Shown in pieces: positions 43,225-52,233 of a DNA stretch of 64,000 nucleotides. Within the stretch, counting starts at the first letter, position 1. Every line of letters starts with the position of its first letter. Under the pieces are notes generated by a model. The model did not search any database and was not told where the DNA came from. It saw only the letters and a program-made list of their open reading frames with translations. The stretch is from Streptomyces fagopyri (GTDB lineage: Bacteria > Actinomycetota > Actinomycetes > Streptomycetales > Streptomycetaceae), in contig NZ_CP045643.1 in assembly GCF_009498275.1 (NCBI RefSeq), positions 3,286,001 through 3,350,000 on the forward strand, read 5' to 3'. The translations under genes were made by a program, and so were the position numbers.

Positions 43225-44006
43225 GGAACGACCAGGCGTCTTCTACCGCCACTGATCTGCCCGACCCGCATTGGACACTCACACAGACCGACTGGGCGGG
43301 GCTGAACCATGCCTATGGACCGGCGACGGACGCGCCCAAGATGTTGGGCGCGCTGCTGGACATAGATCAGACCGTGAGGACGAAGGCCCTCGCCTACGTT
43401 CACGGCATCCTTCATCACCAGAACACGATCTATGAAGCAACAGTCCCCACGGCGCTCTACCTGGCCGCGATCCTGACCGACCCGAGAACGACACTTCCGG
43501 TGGACAAGACCCACCGTGACGCCCCCGGATGCATGCGGGCCGAACTACTTGCCTGGATCGGGTCGGTAGCCGACGAGGTGACCAACGAGATCGATGCCGC
43601 GAGCCGCCTCCACGGGTTTCCTCTCGACAGCTATCCGCCCGCCGCGGCCATCCGGCAAACCCGACCGCAGTTGTTGGCCGCCGTATTCGCGTACGTCCAT
43701 GACGCCGACCGGCATGTGAGCGAAGCAGCGATCGCAGCATGCATCCCGCTCTTGGATGACGCGGAGTTGCTGCCCCACCGAGCGACGCTGGTACCCCTGC
43801 TCCGCGAGGTCCTCGGAACCAGCAAGCGCTGGCAGCACCGGGAACGGGCCATCGATGCGCTCGACGCCTGGGGCGAGGACTCGTCGGGACTGGAAGGCCA
43901 ACGGAATCCTTTCCTCTTCTGCGACAGCGACCTAACGGCAGACAGCTTCCCTTTGCCCACAGGCCCTAGCCTCGGCGAGAGCTACGGCGAAAGGCCACCG
44001 TTCTAG
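43221..44006 (+). CDS. hypothetical HEAT-repeat-like protein
   Basis: 261 residues from GTG 43221, which overlaps the DUF1152 stop (GTGA); an in-frame ATG at 43209 is a less likely start. The middle is helical with several HEAT-like units (for example APKMLGALLDIDQTVRTKAL, DADRHVSEAAIAACIPLLDD, ERAIDALDAWGED). No catalytic motif seen. Probably works with the DUF1152 protein. Confidence 0.7.
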   Translation: MRNDQASSTATDLPDPHWTLTQTDWAGLNHAYGPATDAPKMLGALLDIDQTVRTKALAYVHGILHHQNTIYEATVPTALYLAAILTDPRTTLPVDKTHRDAPGCMRAELLAWIGSVADEVTNEIDAASRLHGFPLDSYPPAAAIRQTRPQLLAAVFAYVHDADRHVSEAAIAACIPLLDDAELLPHRATLVPLLREVLGTSKRWQHRERAIDALDAWGEDSSGLEGQRNPFLFCDSDLTADSFPLPTGPSLGESYGERPPF

Positions 44007-44133
44007 CTCCGGCCGGACCGTGATCATGAGCGCACCCGTCGGTGAGTTACAACCTTCTCTACTGGTTCAAGGCACCCGGCTCCGCTGCGGGCGCCGCTCC
44101 TGCCTTCGGCCCGCTTCGCCCGCGCTGCGCCGA

Positions 44134-44181
44134 CGCGCGCCCACAGGTAGATAGGCCCGGAGGTCATGAGTCGAGCACCCG
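44134..44181. repeat. conserved non-coding block shared with element 1, copy in element 2
   Basis: CGCGCGCCCACA, then GATAGGC and a weaker tail, as at 28254-28300. It sits between the last core gene and the cargo in both elements. The gap 44007-44506 holds this block and the stem-loop below; no gene is supported. Confidence 0.5.
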
Positions 44182-44290
44182 GCTTCTGAGGCCCACGGTC
44201 ACGGGCGATGCCTCCGGCGGGGGATCGGCCGGCACCGGGATGGAGGGGGCGCCGTTCCCGGCCGCGGGCACATCGTGGCGAGCGCGGTGG

Positions 44291-44440
44291 GCTCCCATCC
44301 CGTCCACCGTCGACCCAGGCAGAGCCGAGCAGACGCGGCCCATGGCGTCCAGGTCGTTCGTACAGTGGCGCGCTCCACCTGGACGCCATGAACCACGCCC
44401 GCTCCACGGTGTGTGGGTCGACGGCGGACGGGATGGGAGC
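44291..44440. repeat. 150-bp imperfect inverted repeat (large stem-loop)
   Basis: Arms of 64 bases (44291-44354 and 44377-44440) around a 22-nt loop. The outer 27 bp pair with one mismatch (GCTCCCATCCCGTCC... with its complement), the inner 14 bp pair perfectly (CATGGCGTCCAGGT with its complement), and the centre of the arms is looser. Such structures serve as single-strand origins in rolling-circle replicons, which fits RepSA in this element. An IS or attenuator is less likely. Confidence 0.6.
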
Positions 44441-44506
44441 AGGGGAAGTGGTGGGTTAGGGATCGCAGGAAAGGCAATTGCATCCCGCCTAAGTCTCGGA
44501 GTTTTA

Positions 44507-45517
44507 CTAAGCCGTAAATTCATTCACCTTTACCAGGGCGGCATCAACGCTCGACGCGATGAGCGTACCGTACGCACGGTCGAGTTTCGCCTGTTTTGCG
44601 AAGTGGCACCATTGTCGCTCCGTGACAACAATATCGCAGTAAGGAATGGCGGCGGACAAAGCCAGCAAGTCGGCAAGATCATGCTGCGACCACTTTTGAT
44701 GAGAATTTCGGAATCGCTGCATTCTCAGTGAAGAATATACGTGCATCGTCGGAATAGATCTCCATAGCTCAACGATGTCCTCACGCGAGCGGACCAGCGA
44801 CATTGGAGTCACTCCGCGAATCTCGCAAATCTCATTGATCTCATCCAGGGCGAGGTTGAAGTCATCGGTAATTACGGCGCGATCCAGTAGATCCCTCCCT
44901 CCAGAGGATGTCCAACGTTCCATTTTTATCTGCTGACTCTCCGCGTAAAGAGATCCACGCCTGTGCTGCGTGATTCGATCGATACCCTCGATATCCAGCG
45001 AGTCTGGAGACCCGGCCAGGGAGGCCCACTGATAGACGGCATCCCCACTCGACTTCAGAATCCGAATCGGATCGTCTTCCATTTTTATTGGCGGGGAGTC
45101 AAGGTTTTCATCCCCTAGGCTCTCGACGTATACGAATCGGCCCGACGTAGACGCGAACGCGTGATCGACTCCGTGCCCGAACGCTCCCACCTCAGGGGCG
45201 GGTACGTACCCTTTGATTCCCAACTTCTCAACGATCGCTTCTTCGATCTCCGCTCGCTGAAGGCGAAACATGGGCGCAAGGGGCAGGTAGCCGGAAAGCT
45301 GGCGCATAATGCCAGCCAGCTCGTATCGAGACTCCCACTTGGCGCGATGCCAAGTCTCCATATAGTGCATCGCAGACAAAGGAAAGTGCGCCCGTCCTGA
45401 ATCCTTGCAATCAGCCAACTCCTGGATTCTGTCGCCGGCGTCTAGATTATTTTTGGAATCCTTCAGGAGGTTTACCCATGCGTTTTGATCTAGGTAAACT
45501 GTCGCACCTCGAAGCAC
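44507..45517 (-). CDS. PIN-like nuclease domain protein
   Basis: 336 residues. The N-terminus VYLDQNAWVNLL and the late segment HDLADLLALSAAIPYCDIVVTERQW resemble the paired acidic sites of PIN-type ribonucleases, with a long helical insert between them. Base composition is clearly lower in GC than the neighbours and the codon use is unlike Streptomyces, so it is probably a recent import. Start GTG at 45517. Immediately upstream a short open stretch (coding FIERLIKSSGVQVECDLLLE and ending at the tag near 45493) may be the truncated end of a lost partner gene. Confidence 0.65.
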   Translation of the reverse strand: MLRGATVYLDQNAWVNLLKDSKNNLDAGDRIQELADCKDSGRAHFPLSAMHYMETWHRAKWESRYELAGIMRQLSGYLPLAPMFRLQRAEIEEAIVEKLGIKGYVPAPEVGAFGHGVDHAFASTSGRFVYVESLGDENLDSPPIKMEDDPIRILKSSGDAVYQWASLAGSPDSLDIEGIDRITQHRRGSLYAESQQIKMERWTSSGGRDLLDRAVITDDFNLALDEINEICEIRGVTPMSLVRSREDIVELWRSIPTMHVYSSLRMQRFRNSHQKWSQHDLADLLALSAAIPYCDIVVTERQWCHFAKQAKLDRAYGTLIASSVDAALVKVNEFTA

Positions 45518-45600
45518 TCACCCTCCCCAAGTCGAAGCTGCTCCAATAGTAGGTCGCACTCCACCTGCACGCCTGAGCTTTTTATTAGTCGTTCAATGAA

Positions 45601-45638
45601 GCATGGGGCCCGGACTACTCTAGGGCCGGGCCCCATGC
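45601..45638. terminator. 13-bp hairpin terminator
   Basis: GCATGGGGCCCGG (45601-45613) pairs exactly with 45626-45638 around a 12-nt loop. It lies between the leftward transposase remnant and the PIN-like gene, where it would end transposase transcription. Confidence 0.75.
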
Positions 45639-45679
45639 GTCAGACGCTGGCGTCGCGCATCACAGAGTCCTTTCCAATC

Positions 45680-46434
45680 TCAGGTTGAGGCGTGGTGAAG
45701 GACGACGACGGCCTTCACCATGTTGGTGATCCGGTTGGTGCTGCAGCGGAGCTTGCGTAGCAGGCGCCAACCCTTCAGGACGGCCATGGCCTGCTCGCCG
45801 AGGCGCCGGATTTTGGCGTGGGTACTGTTGTGCCGCCGCTTCCAGCGCTTGAGCCGGCGGCCCCGGAAAGGTACGTGGACGTGGCGGCCGGCCCCTAGTA
45901 CGCCTTGTCCGCCCAGCAATTCAGCCCTGCTGTTGCGAACGCGTCGATGATGCCGTGTTCGCGCGCGGCGGTCAGGTCGTGGGTGGAGCCGGGCAGGACC
46001 GCGGAAGCCCACAGCCTTCGGCCGAAGGGATCCGTGATGACCTGGACGTTCATGCCCTGGCGCTTGTGTTTTCCGGAGTAGTACGGGGTGTCGGCGTCGA
46101 TCCGGTCGATGGGCGGGAGGGTGCCGTCCAGGATCACGTGCGCCTTCGTCCGGACGATCGTCATTGCCTGGGCCAGGGTCTGCGCCTGGGCGGCCAGCGC
46201 TTCGACGGCCTCGCGTATGTAGCGGTAGACGGTCGCGATGCCGATCTCGAACCCTGCGGCGAGTTGGGCGTTCGTGTCGCCGCATCGCAGGTGGGCCAGG
46301 GCGAGCAGGGCTTGACGGCCGACGGGCAGACGCCGCCATCGCGTGCCGATCTCCCGCCGGTGAGCCGCCAGTTGCCTCGTCCGATGCCGCAGCGTGCGCC
46401 TGGCCAGATCGATCGACGACGGGTAGACAAGCAC
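45680..46434 (-). pseudogene. IS5-family transposase, interrupted by a stop/frameshift
   Basis: Read leftward from the GTG at 46434: VLVYPSSIDLARRTLRH, then the helix-turn-helix ATVYRYIREAVEAL, the first DDE Asp in HVILDGTLPPID, and KRQGMNVQVITDPFG. The frame stops at WADKAY TAG (about 45895), where homologues continue with RGAG. The rest (VHVPFRGR, KIRRLGEQAMAVLKGWRLLRKLRCS with the catalytic Glu) is in another frame to 45680. One base is missing near 45900; a programmed frameshift is less likely. Terminal repeats not identified. Confidence 0.78.
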
Positions 46435-46887
46435 GCGAAGCTCCTGGCGGACACGGGTGATCTTGGTCAAGAGCCCATCTACCAGGAGCTTTGTCGTTCC
46501 GTACAACCCATGCCCACCAACACCCCGACGCCACAGCCAGGTCGGATAGGGCTCACGATACCCGTTGACGCATAAACAGCAGCGACCGCTACGTGACGAC
46601 TGCGATGACGGCAACGGCGGCAGACGGCGGCAGACGGCGGCAGCTGCCAACGGTTGCGTCCAAGGGAAGTGGTGCAGGGGCTCCCACCTGGTCTGGGCGT
46701 GAGCCCACGGCCAGAGTCGCGGCGCCGACGATGCGGATCTTCAGCTTGTGCCTCGCGTACCAGTTCGTCGTCTTCAGAGAGGCTCGGATGTCATACGACA
46801 ACCCGCATGAGCCTCTCGACCCGTCGACGACGCCTGGCTGATCTTCTGGGCTTGATTCGGGTCGAAGTCTTGCTCTAGGTTGCGCGA
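46435..46887. other. gene-free gap between the IS5 remnant and the SHOCT gene
   Basis: No supported gene; open frames are short and low in complexity. It contains the upstream part of the broken IS, and a CGGCGGCAGACGG direct repeat near 46612-46640. Confidence 0.4.
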
Positions 46888-47514
46888 ATGGCGATTCTGC
46901 AGACGCTGACGAACCAGGGACGCGTAGTGGGCGGCCACTTGGCGAGCGGCAGCGTTCTCTCAGGCCACGGCGGACTCACGATCCAGCACCCACGCAACCC
47001 ATTCAAGCGGCACAAGCTCAACGCCGAGACGGTGCTCGAGTGGGAGGCACTCTCAACCAGGGAAGGTGTCGCTGGCGTCATGGGCCAGGCTGCCGCGAAG
47101 GCTGCTCTGCCTGGGATGATCGGTAAGGCTGTCGGTGCCGGCCTCGGGGCTTCCATGAAATCCGGGCATACCGTCCGCGTGAACTGGGCCGACGGCAATC
47201 AGTCCATCGTTGAGTTGCCGGAGAAGTTGTTCATGATCTTCTCGGTATTGCTCGAGGGCCAGCAGATCGTAACTGATACCTCCGCGCAGGCCGAGTCTTC
47301 GGAGCCCCTCCCGACGCAGCCTGGCGTGACCGAGAAGATCTTGGACCTCGCTTCTTCGGTGATCCAGCGAGGCAAGCATGGGGCACCGGCCGAGGCCGCA
47401 GCTCAGCCGGATGTGGTCGAGCAGATCGCGAAGCTCGCGTCGCTCCATGACGCTGGCATCCTCACGGACGAGGAGTTCGTGGAGAAGAAGACTGAGCTGC
47501 TCAACCGTCTCTGA
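46888..47514 (+). CDS. SHOCT-domain protein
   Basis: 208 residues. The last 30 residues, IAKLASLHDAGILTDEEFVE and on, are a SHOCT motif, a short C-terminal oligomerisation helix pair. The N-terminal 120 residues are a mixed fold with a Gly/Ala-rich helix (AAAKAALPGMIGKAVGAGLG). Function unknown. A single gene with its own promoter region between an IS and the Eco29kI-like gene. Confidence 0.75.
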   Translation: MAILQTLTNQGRVVGGHLASGSVLSGHGGLTIQHPRNPFKRHKLNAETVLEWEALSTREGVAGVMGQAAAKAALPGMIGKAVGAGLGASMKSGHTVRVNWADGNQSIVELPEKLFMIFSVLLEGQQIVTDTSAQAESSEPLPTQPGVTEKILDLASSVIQRGKHGAPAEAAAQPDVVEQIAKLASLHDAGILTDEEFVEKKTELLNRL

Positions 47515-47669
47515 ATACTTGAGGCGGCCAGTCGGCGCCCGGGCTCGGGCCGACGTGCCTGATCCAAGTTTCTTGGCGTGGTGCTGACGCCGGGCCTCGC
47601 GCGGGTGGTTCCAACTCTGCTCCACAAGATCAACCGACCGGATCTGTCGCAAAGTGAGCTTCTAGGATC

Positions 47670-48557
47670 TTGAGCATGCCGACCTCTTCTCCAGCCGCGA
47701 CATCTGGTCCCTCACACGGCCGGTTCAACCCTTTGGGTCTCGCGCATTTGAGCCAAAACTTGCGTGGGGCTCTAGAAGACCGACCCAAAGTGTCACTAAC
47801 CGGGCTCCAGCCGTTCGCGGGCGCCGGCCTCTACGCGCTCTACTACCGGGGCGACCTGCCGATCTATCAGAGGTTGAGCGAGACCGACGTGCCCCTCTAT
47901 GTGGGCAAGGCCGAGGCTGGGAATAGCAGTTATGGTGACCCGCCCAACGAACAGAAGCCGAAGCTGTACGACCGCATAGACAAGCATCGGACTAGCATCA
48001 GTGAAGCGCAAAACCTCTCCGCAAGCGATTTCGATGTCCGTTACGTCGTCTTGGATGATGTATGGATCGTGCTGGGCGAGCGAGCCCTGCTGCGGTCCTA
48101 CAGCCCGGTCCTGTGGAACACCCTCCTGACCGGATTCGGATCAAATACCCCTGGTAGAGCGCGAACGAATCCCAGATCCTTTTGGGATACCTTGCATCCA
48201 GGACGCCCGCGTGCCGCCAACAATTTGTGCAACCGCCTCCTGACACGCGATGAGGTGGAAACGCGCGTCCAGGAGGGCATCTCCGTGTCACTCATGACGT
48301 TTGGCCCCGCACGAGATGAAGCACTCGCGTCGCTGCGAAGGCGCAAGTACCAATCCGTCTGGTCGCTGCCCCGTAAAACGGACAAGGACAAGCGCATTGT
48401 CGTCCATCGACCGGCAGCCTTCCTGGAGGAGAACACGGCGTTCGGCATCCACGTGGAACCTGACGCTTGGCGAGCCACGGATACGTTGGCTGGCGTCGTG
48501 GGGGAAAGCATCATCGATGAGGCCGACGCGGGCGACGACGAAGGTGGAGACGACTAA
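47670..48557 (+). CDS. Eco29kI-family restriction endonuclease (GIY-YIG type)
   Basis: 295 residues. FNPLGLAHLSQNLRGAL, then the GIY-YIG-like pair GLYALYYRGD and VPLYVGKAEAG, a DRIDKHRTSI helix with basic residues, YVVLDDVWIVLGERALL with the catalytic Glu region, and SFWDTLHPGR, all match the Eco29kI family (Eco29kI itself cuts CCGCGG). Recognition here is not known. It needs a partner m5C methyltransferase; the nearest is the gene at 52664. The TAA stop (48555-48557) is part of the target duplication of the inserted IS, but the protein is intact. Confidence 0.88.
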   Translation: MSMPTSSPAATSGPSHGRFNPLGLAHLSQNLRGALEDRPKVSLTGLQPFAGAGLYALYYRGDLPIYQRLSETDVPLYVGKAEAGNSSYGDPPNEQKPKLYDRIDKHRTSISEAQNLSASDFDVRYVVLDDVWIVLGERALLRSYSPVLWNTLLTGFGSNTPGRARTNPRSFWDTLHPGRPRAANNLCNRLLTRDEVETRVQEGISVSLMTFGPARDEALASLRRRKYQSVWSLPRKTDKDKRIVVHRPAAFLEENTAFGIHVEPDAWRATDTLAGVVGESIIDEADAGDDEGGDD

Positions 48558-49507
48558 TACTCCAGCTGTAGATCTTGATCACGACTGTTGGAGGGCCTGA
48601 CGTTGGTAGTGGCTGCTCCGTGCACGGGCCTGGTGTCGTCGGCGCCAGCATGACCAACTGAGCCAGTGCGCCAGGCCGCGTGGTTGCGGTGCGGCGAAGG
48701 CGGTGAAGAGACGTTGGATCTCGCCGCAGGTCAGCGGAGCGAGCCCTGGCGGCGTGGTCACAGTGGTCCGTTCGATGGCGGCCGTGACCACGAGGAATGC
48801 GTGCGCGAGCATGGCCAGCGTGGTCCAGCGATGCCAGGAGGTCCAGCGGCGGACCTGGTGCTCGTCCAGGCCGGCAAGGCCCTTCGCGGACTGGAAGGTC
48901 TCCTCCACCGTCCAGCGGCGTCCGGCCACCCTGACCAGGGCGCTCAAAGGAACGGGTCCAGCCGAGTAGCAACGGTAGAAGGCGAGTTCGGCGGTGCGCC
49001 GGTTGCGTCGAATGAGCAATGACCGGTGACCCGTGCTGCTCGCCGGGCTGTCGATCTCTACTTGGGCCCAGTCGTAGAAGCGGTGACCTTTGGCGCCTTC
49101 TCCGGCTGAGAGTCGCTGCCATACGGTCTTCGGGAGGCAGTGGGCCAGCATGCCGGCCGTGAAGACGCCCGCGCGGGTCGGGATCGGTCGCTTGCGTGAG
49201 ACGGCGAGGACGTAGCCGACCTGACGGCGCTCCAGTTCGGCGCTCAGGTGGGGGTCGCCGCCGTAGACCTCGTCGCCGGTGACCCATGAGGCCGTGACGC
49301 CGGCGTCCAGGGCCTGGGTGATCATCTCGGTGGCCAGGGCGGGCTTGGTGGCGAACCCCGTATGGTCCGGGATGCCTGCGGCCCGGCAGCGATCGGGGTC
49401 CTGAGTCCAGGAGCGTGGGATGTAGAGGCGCCGGTCGACGGCAGCGTGCCCGACCGGGGTGGAGTAGACGAGGTAGACGGCGACCTGGGAGTTCTCGGTG
49501 CGTCCCG

Positions 49508-51243
49508 GGGCCCGTATTTCAATAACTGTCAGCGGCGGTTTTCCGCGGGGGTTGTTCGGGCGTGTAGCTGTTCCATTGTTCGGGCGGGTGTTCCGGGTAT
49601 CGGTGTGACGAGGATCTGGTGCAGGTCCAGGAGCCGTTTTCCGTCTTGGTACTGGATGGACAGGTTGGTGCGGTTGACGCCCAGTAGTTGGGCCAGGAAG
49701 GTCATGGTGACCGCTCTGCGGCGGCGCAGGATGGCTGCCAGGAGCCGGTGGGTGTGGTCCACGCTGCTGGTCTGCGGGTGTCGGTAGCTGCGTGGGCGGT
49801 GGAAGCGTCGCTGGAATGCCGCCTCGGCCATGGCGTCCCAGAAGGGTTCCGAGGCCGCCACCAAATGCTCGAAGGCGGTTCGTGACATGCCGGTCAGGGC
49901 TGGATCGGTGAGCATCATGGTCAGGGCCGGGTCGGTCCTGTGAGTGGTTGCCGGCGCGTCGGGCGTTCGCGGTGGCTCGGGAGACAGGGTGTAGTTCCAG
50001 TCGCCGTGGAAGGCGTTGGGTGTGATCGGAAGGGTGTGGAACTCGGCGGGTGTGACGTTGATGCCGAGGTCGTAGCTGCCGGTGTCCAGTTCGGCTTCAA
50101 TGCTTAGGCCGGTCTTGGTTGTTGTGGCGGCGATGGTCTCGAGGACGACCTGGTAGCTGGTCAGCGGTCGCCCCCGCCAGTTCGCGGTGATGTGGCAGAA
50201 CATCCGATGCTCTATTTTGTTCCATTTCGAAGTCCCGGGCGGTAGGTGACAGACCGTGATCTCCAGGCCGCTCTCTCGTGCGAAGGCAGCCAGGTTGCTC
50301 TTCCAGGTCCAGCGGCGGGGGTCGTTGGAGCCGCCGGAGTCGGCGGTGATCAGGAGCCGGCCTGCATTCGGGTGGTCCGCCCGTCCTCGGTGCTGCCACC
50401 AGTGGCGGATGGACTCCACCGCGAACTGGGCGGTGTCGTGGTCGGTTCCGACGTTGACCCATCCGGTGTTGTTGGCGATGTCGTAGATCCCGTAGGGGAT
50501 CGCCATGGGCTGGTCGTTGGTGGTGAACGTGTGTCAGTCCACCTTGATCGCGTTCTTGCCCGGCCGCCAGGTGCGACCGGGCCGGTCACGGTTGCCGAGC
50601 CATTCCTTGGCCTTGGTGTCGACGCTGATCACCGGCTGGGCGTCGTTGAGGAACTCGGTAGCGGTGGCATTGAGGTGGGTGAACTGGGCATCGCGGTCCG
50701 GATGTCTGATGCCCTCCGTCGTCTTCGCGGTTCCCTGCAGGCTGTAGCCCAGGGTGTGCAGCAGGTGTCCGACGGTTGAAGCGCTGACGGGATGGCCCTG
50801 TGCGGTGAGGGTCGAGGCCAGGCCCGTAACGACAACGTGGTCCACCGCAGCGGGGAGACGGGGTCGCCTCGGGTGTGCGGCTCGATCAGCGACTCCAGCG
50901 CGGGCAGCAGACCGGAGTCGGTGTCTGTCAGCCGCTTGCGGCCGGCACCTTGAGCCCGAACCCGTCGGGTCGGCGAGGAGCAACCGGCCAACTCGGCGAT
51001 ACCTCGCGCGATGGTGGCAGTGCTGGTGCCGGAGGCGACAGCGACCCGGACGATCCCGCCGTGGCCGAGGGCCATCGCCTCACTGGCCAGGTACAACCGA
51101 CGGCGGCGCTCATCGAAGTGCGGCAGGATCCGATCGAACTTGGCCCGCAGAGCACGAGCGGCAACGCGGCCTGGCAGACACGGAGTCATAACTCAGACTC
51201 CCACCAACACCCCCTTGCCGAGCACTTATTGAAATACGGGCCC
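49508..51243. mobile_element. ISAzo13-family insertion nested in the IS701 transposase
   Basis: 18-bp perfect inverted repeats GGGCCCGTATTTCAATAA (49508-49525) and complement (51226-51243), flanked by CCG on both sides (49505-49507 and 51244-51246), a probable 3-bp duplication. 1736 bp long. Confidence 0.82.
49529..51189 (-). pseudogene. ISAzo13-family transposase with a frameshift and a nonsense codon
   Basis: From 51189: RRRLYLASEAMALGHGGI, ATIARGIAELAG, EPHTRGDPVSPLRW; then a frameshift near 50860 to DHVVVTGLASTLTAQGHPVS, QGTAKTTEG, ISVDTKAKEWLG, NAIKVD followed by TGA at about 50534 where homologues have Ser (TCA). The frame then continues HTFTTNDQ, ADSGGSNDPRRWTWKSNLA, CHLPPGTSKWNKIEHRMF to 49529. 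The DDE motifs are present but the gene is broken twice. Confidence 0.82.
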
Positions 51244-51676
51244 CCGCGGTCCCGGTGTACTGGCGTTGCACCCCGACGCTCGCGGTGCCCTTCTTCAGGT
51301 CACCGGTCTCGTCCACCACCAGGACGGCGTCCTGGTTGCCGAGATGCTCAACCACGAAGTCCCTTATGTCGTCGCGGACTTCGTCGGCGTCCCAGGACGC
51401 GCGGCTGAGCAGGTGCTGCATACCGGCCGGACTGCTGTCACCGGCATGCTCCGCGATCGTCCAGCAGTTCTTCCGCGGCAACTCTGCCAGCAGGCCCAGC
51501 ACGAAGGCCCGTGCCCTGCGACGCGGCTCGACCCGGGCGAAACGCCTCGCCACCCTCGCCATCAGGTCGTCGAACACCGGCTGCCACTGGGCAGGGTCTA
51601 CGCTGTGGCCCACGGCCATCGGCTGATCTTCGTCTGTCCACACAACCGACGATGATCAACGGTGGCCGTGCCCTTT

Positions 51677-52114
51677 CTACGCCACCCAGCAGTACAGGTT
51701 CTCGTCTCCCTCGCGGACGGCACGGGCCAGGCCGGCCAAGCCATTCAGGATCCACACGGCGATCTCGGGGTCGAAGACCTCGCCGTCTGCCGCCCGCTCG
51801 GCCACCCACAGCCGGCTGACTTCAGCGAGCCGGTGCTCGACGGCAGTGCACAGGGCATATCGAAGGGTGCCGGAGACGGCGAGGACGAGCGGACCCTCGC
51901 CGTCGTCCGGGTCGACAACAGTCTCGGGAACATCGTCGTCAAGGACTTCCTCAAAGCTCCGACCCGTGAAGATGCCCTCCCACTCGATCAGAGCCTCCTC
52001 GACATCGAAGTTGCCGAAGGTCAGGGACTCGAAGACCCCGTCGGGACCACCCTCTGCGACAGCAGCGGCAGCTTCAGCGTCCGGTGCCACGAAGAACTTG
52101 ATGACGATGCTCAC
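51677..52114 (-). CDS. passenger protein of the IS701-family element, unknown function
   Basis: 145 residues, acidic. GTG at 52114 gives VSIVIKFFVAPDAEAAAAV and then an EALIEWEGIFTGRSFEEVLDD segment and a C-terminal helical part (IAVWILNGLAGLARAV). It lies inside the IS inverted repeats, upstream of the transposase on the same strand. Not a transposase. IS701 elements in Streptomyces sometimes carry such an extra gene; its role, perhaps control of transposition or a host benefit, is unknown. Confidence 0.7.
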   Translation of the reverse strand: MSIVIKFFVAPDAEAAAAVAEGGPDGVFESLTFGNFDVEEALIEWEGIFTGRSFEEVLDDDVPETVVDPDDGEGPLVLAVSGTLRYALCTAVEHRLAEVSRLWVAERAADGEVFDPEIAVWILNGLAGLARAVREGDENLYCWVA

Positions 52115-52233
52115 CGGGGCATAGTGCCTGTTCCACCGGGCCCGGTCTACCTGCCAGCGGCCAGCAGAAGCCGACCTACCGACCGGAGATGCTGTCCGCC
52201 CACAGGCCAAGATCAAGATCTACAGCTGGAGTA

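Larger units (their letters stand above)
32485..44006. mobile_element. AICE 2: second integrative element in tandem (right end not found)
   Basis: Carries int, xis, a rolling-circle initiator RepSA, SpdD-like and other small transfer proteins, DUF2637 protein, an FtsK-type translocase and a KorSA-like GntR regulator, all leftward as in pSAM2-type elements. The left border is the att copy at 32443-32484. No further copy of that core is visible to the right, so the true end is either beyond 64 kb or destroyed by IS activity; 44006 marks only the end of the recognisable core. Its int and xis are homologous to those of element 1, but the replication module is different. Confidence 0.8.
48579..51643 (-). 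pseudogene. IS701-family transposase split by the inner IS
   Basis: The N-terminal part (51643 to 51244) has MAVGHSVDPAQWQPVFDDLM and the first DDE motif VLVVDETGDLKKGT and ends at VGVQRQYTGTAG. The rest resumes at 49507 with RTENSQVAVYLVY-type sequence, then SWVTGDEVYGGDP, and WTVEETFQSAKGLAGLDEHQ with the catalytic Glu, ending at 48579. Removal of 49508-51246 would restore one reading frame. The gene is inactive as it stands. Confidence 0.85.
48558..52233. mobile_element. IS701-family insertion sequence with passenger gene, itself interrupted
   Basis: Perfect 23-bp inverted repeats (TACTCCAGCTGTAGATCTTG... at 48558-48580, complement at 52211-52233), flanked by the 4-bp duplication CTAA at 48554-48557 and 52234-52237, which fits the YTAR target of IS701 elements. 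Without the inner IS it would be about 1.94 kb, long for the family because of a 438-bp passenger gene. Confidence 0.9.

Noticed and set aside
46589-46801. 70-aa minus-strand frame near the IS5 remnant
   Set aside because: No ribosome binding site, no recognisable domain, poor codon pattern.
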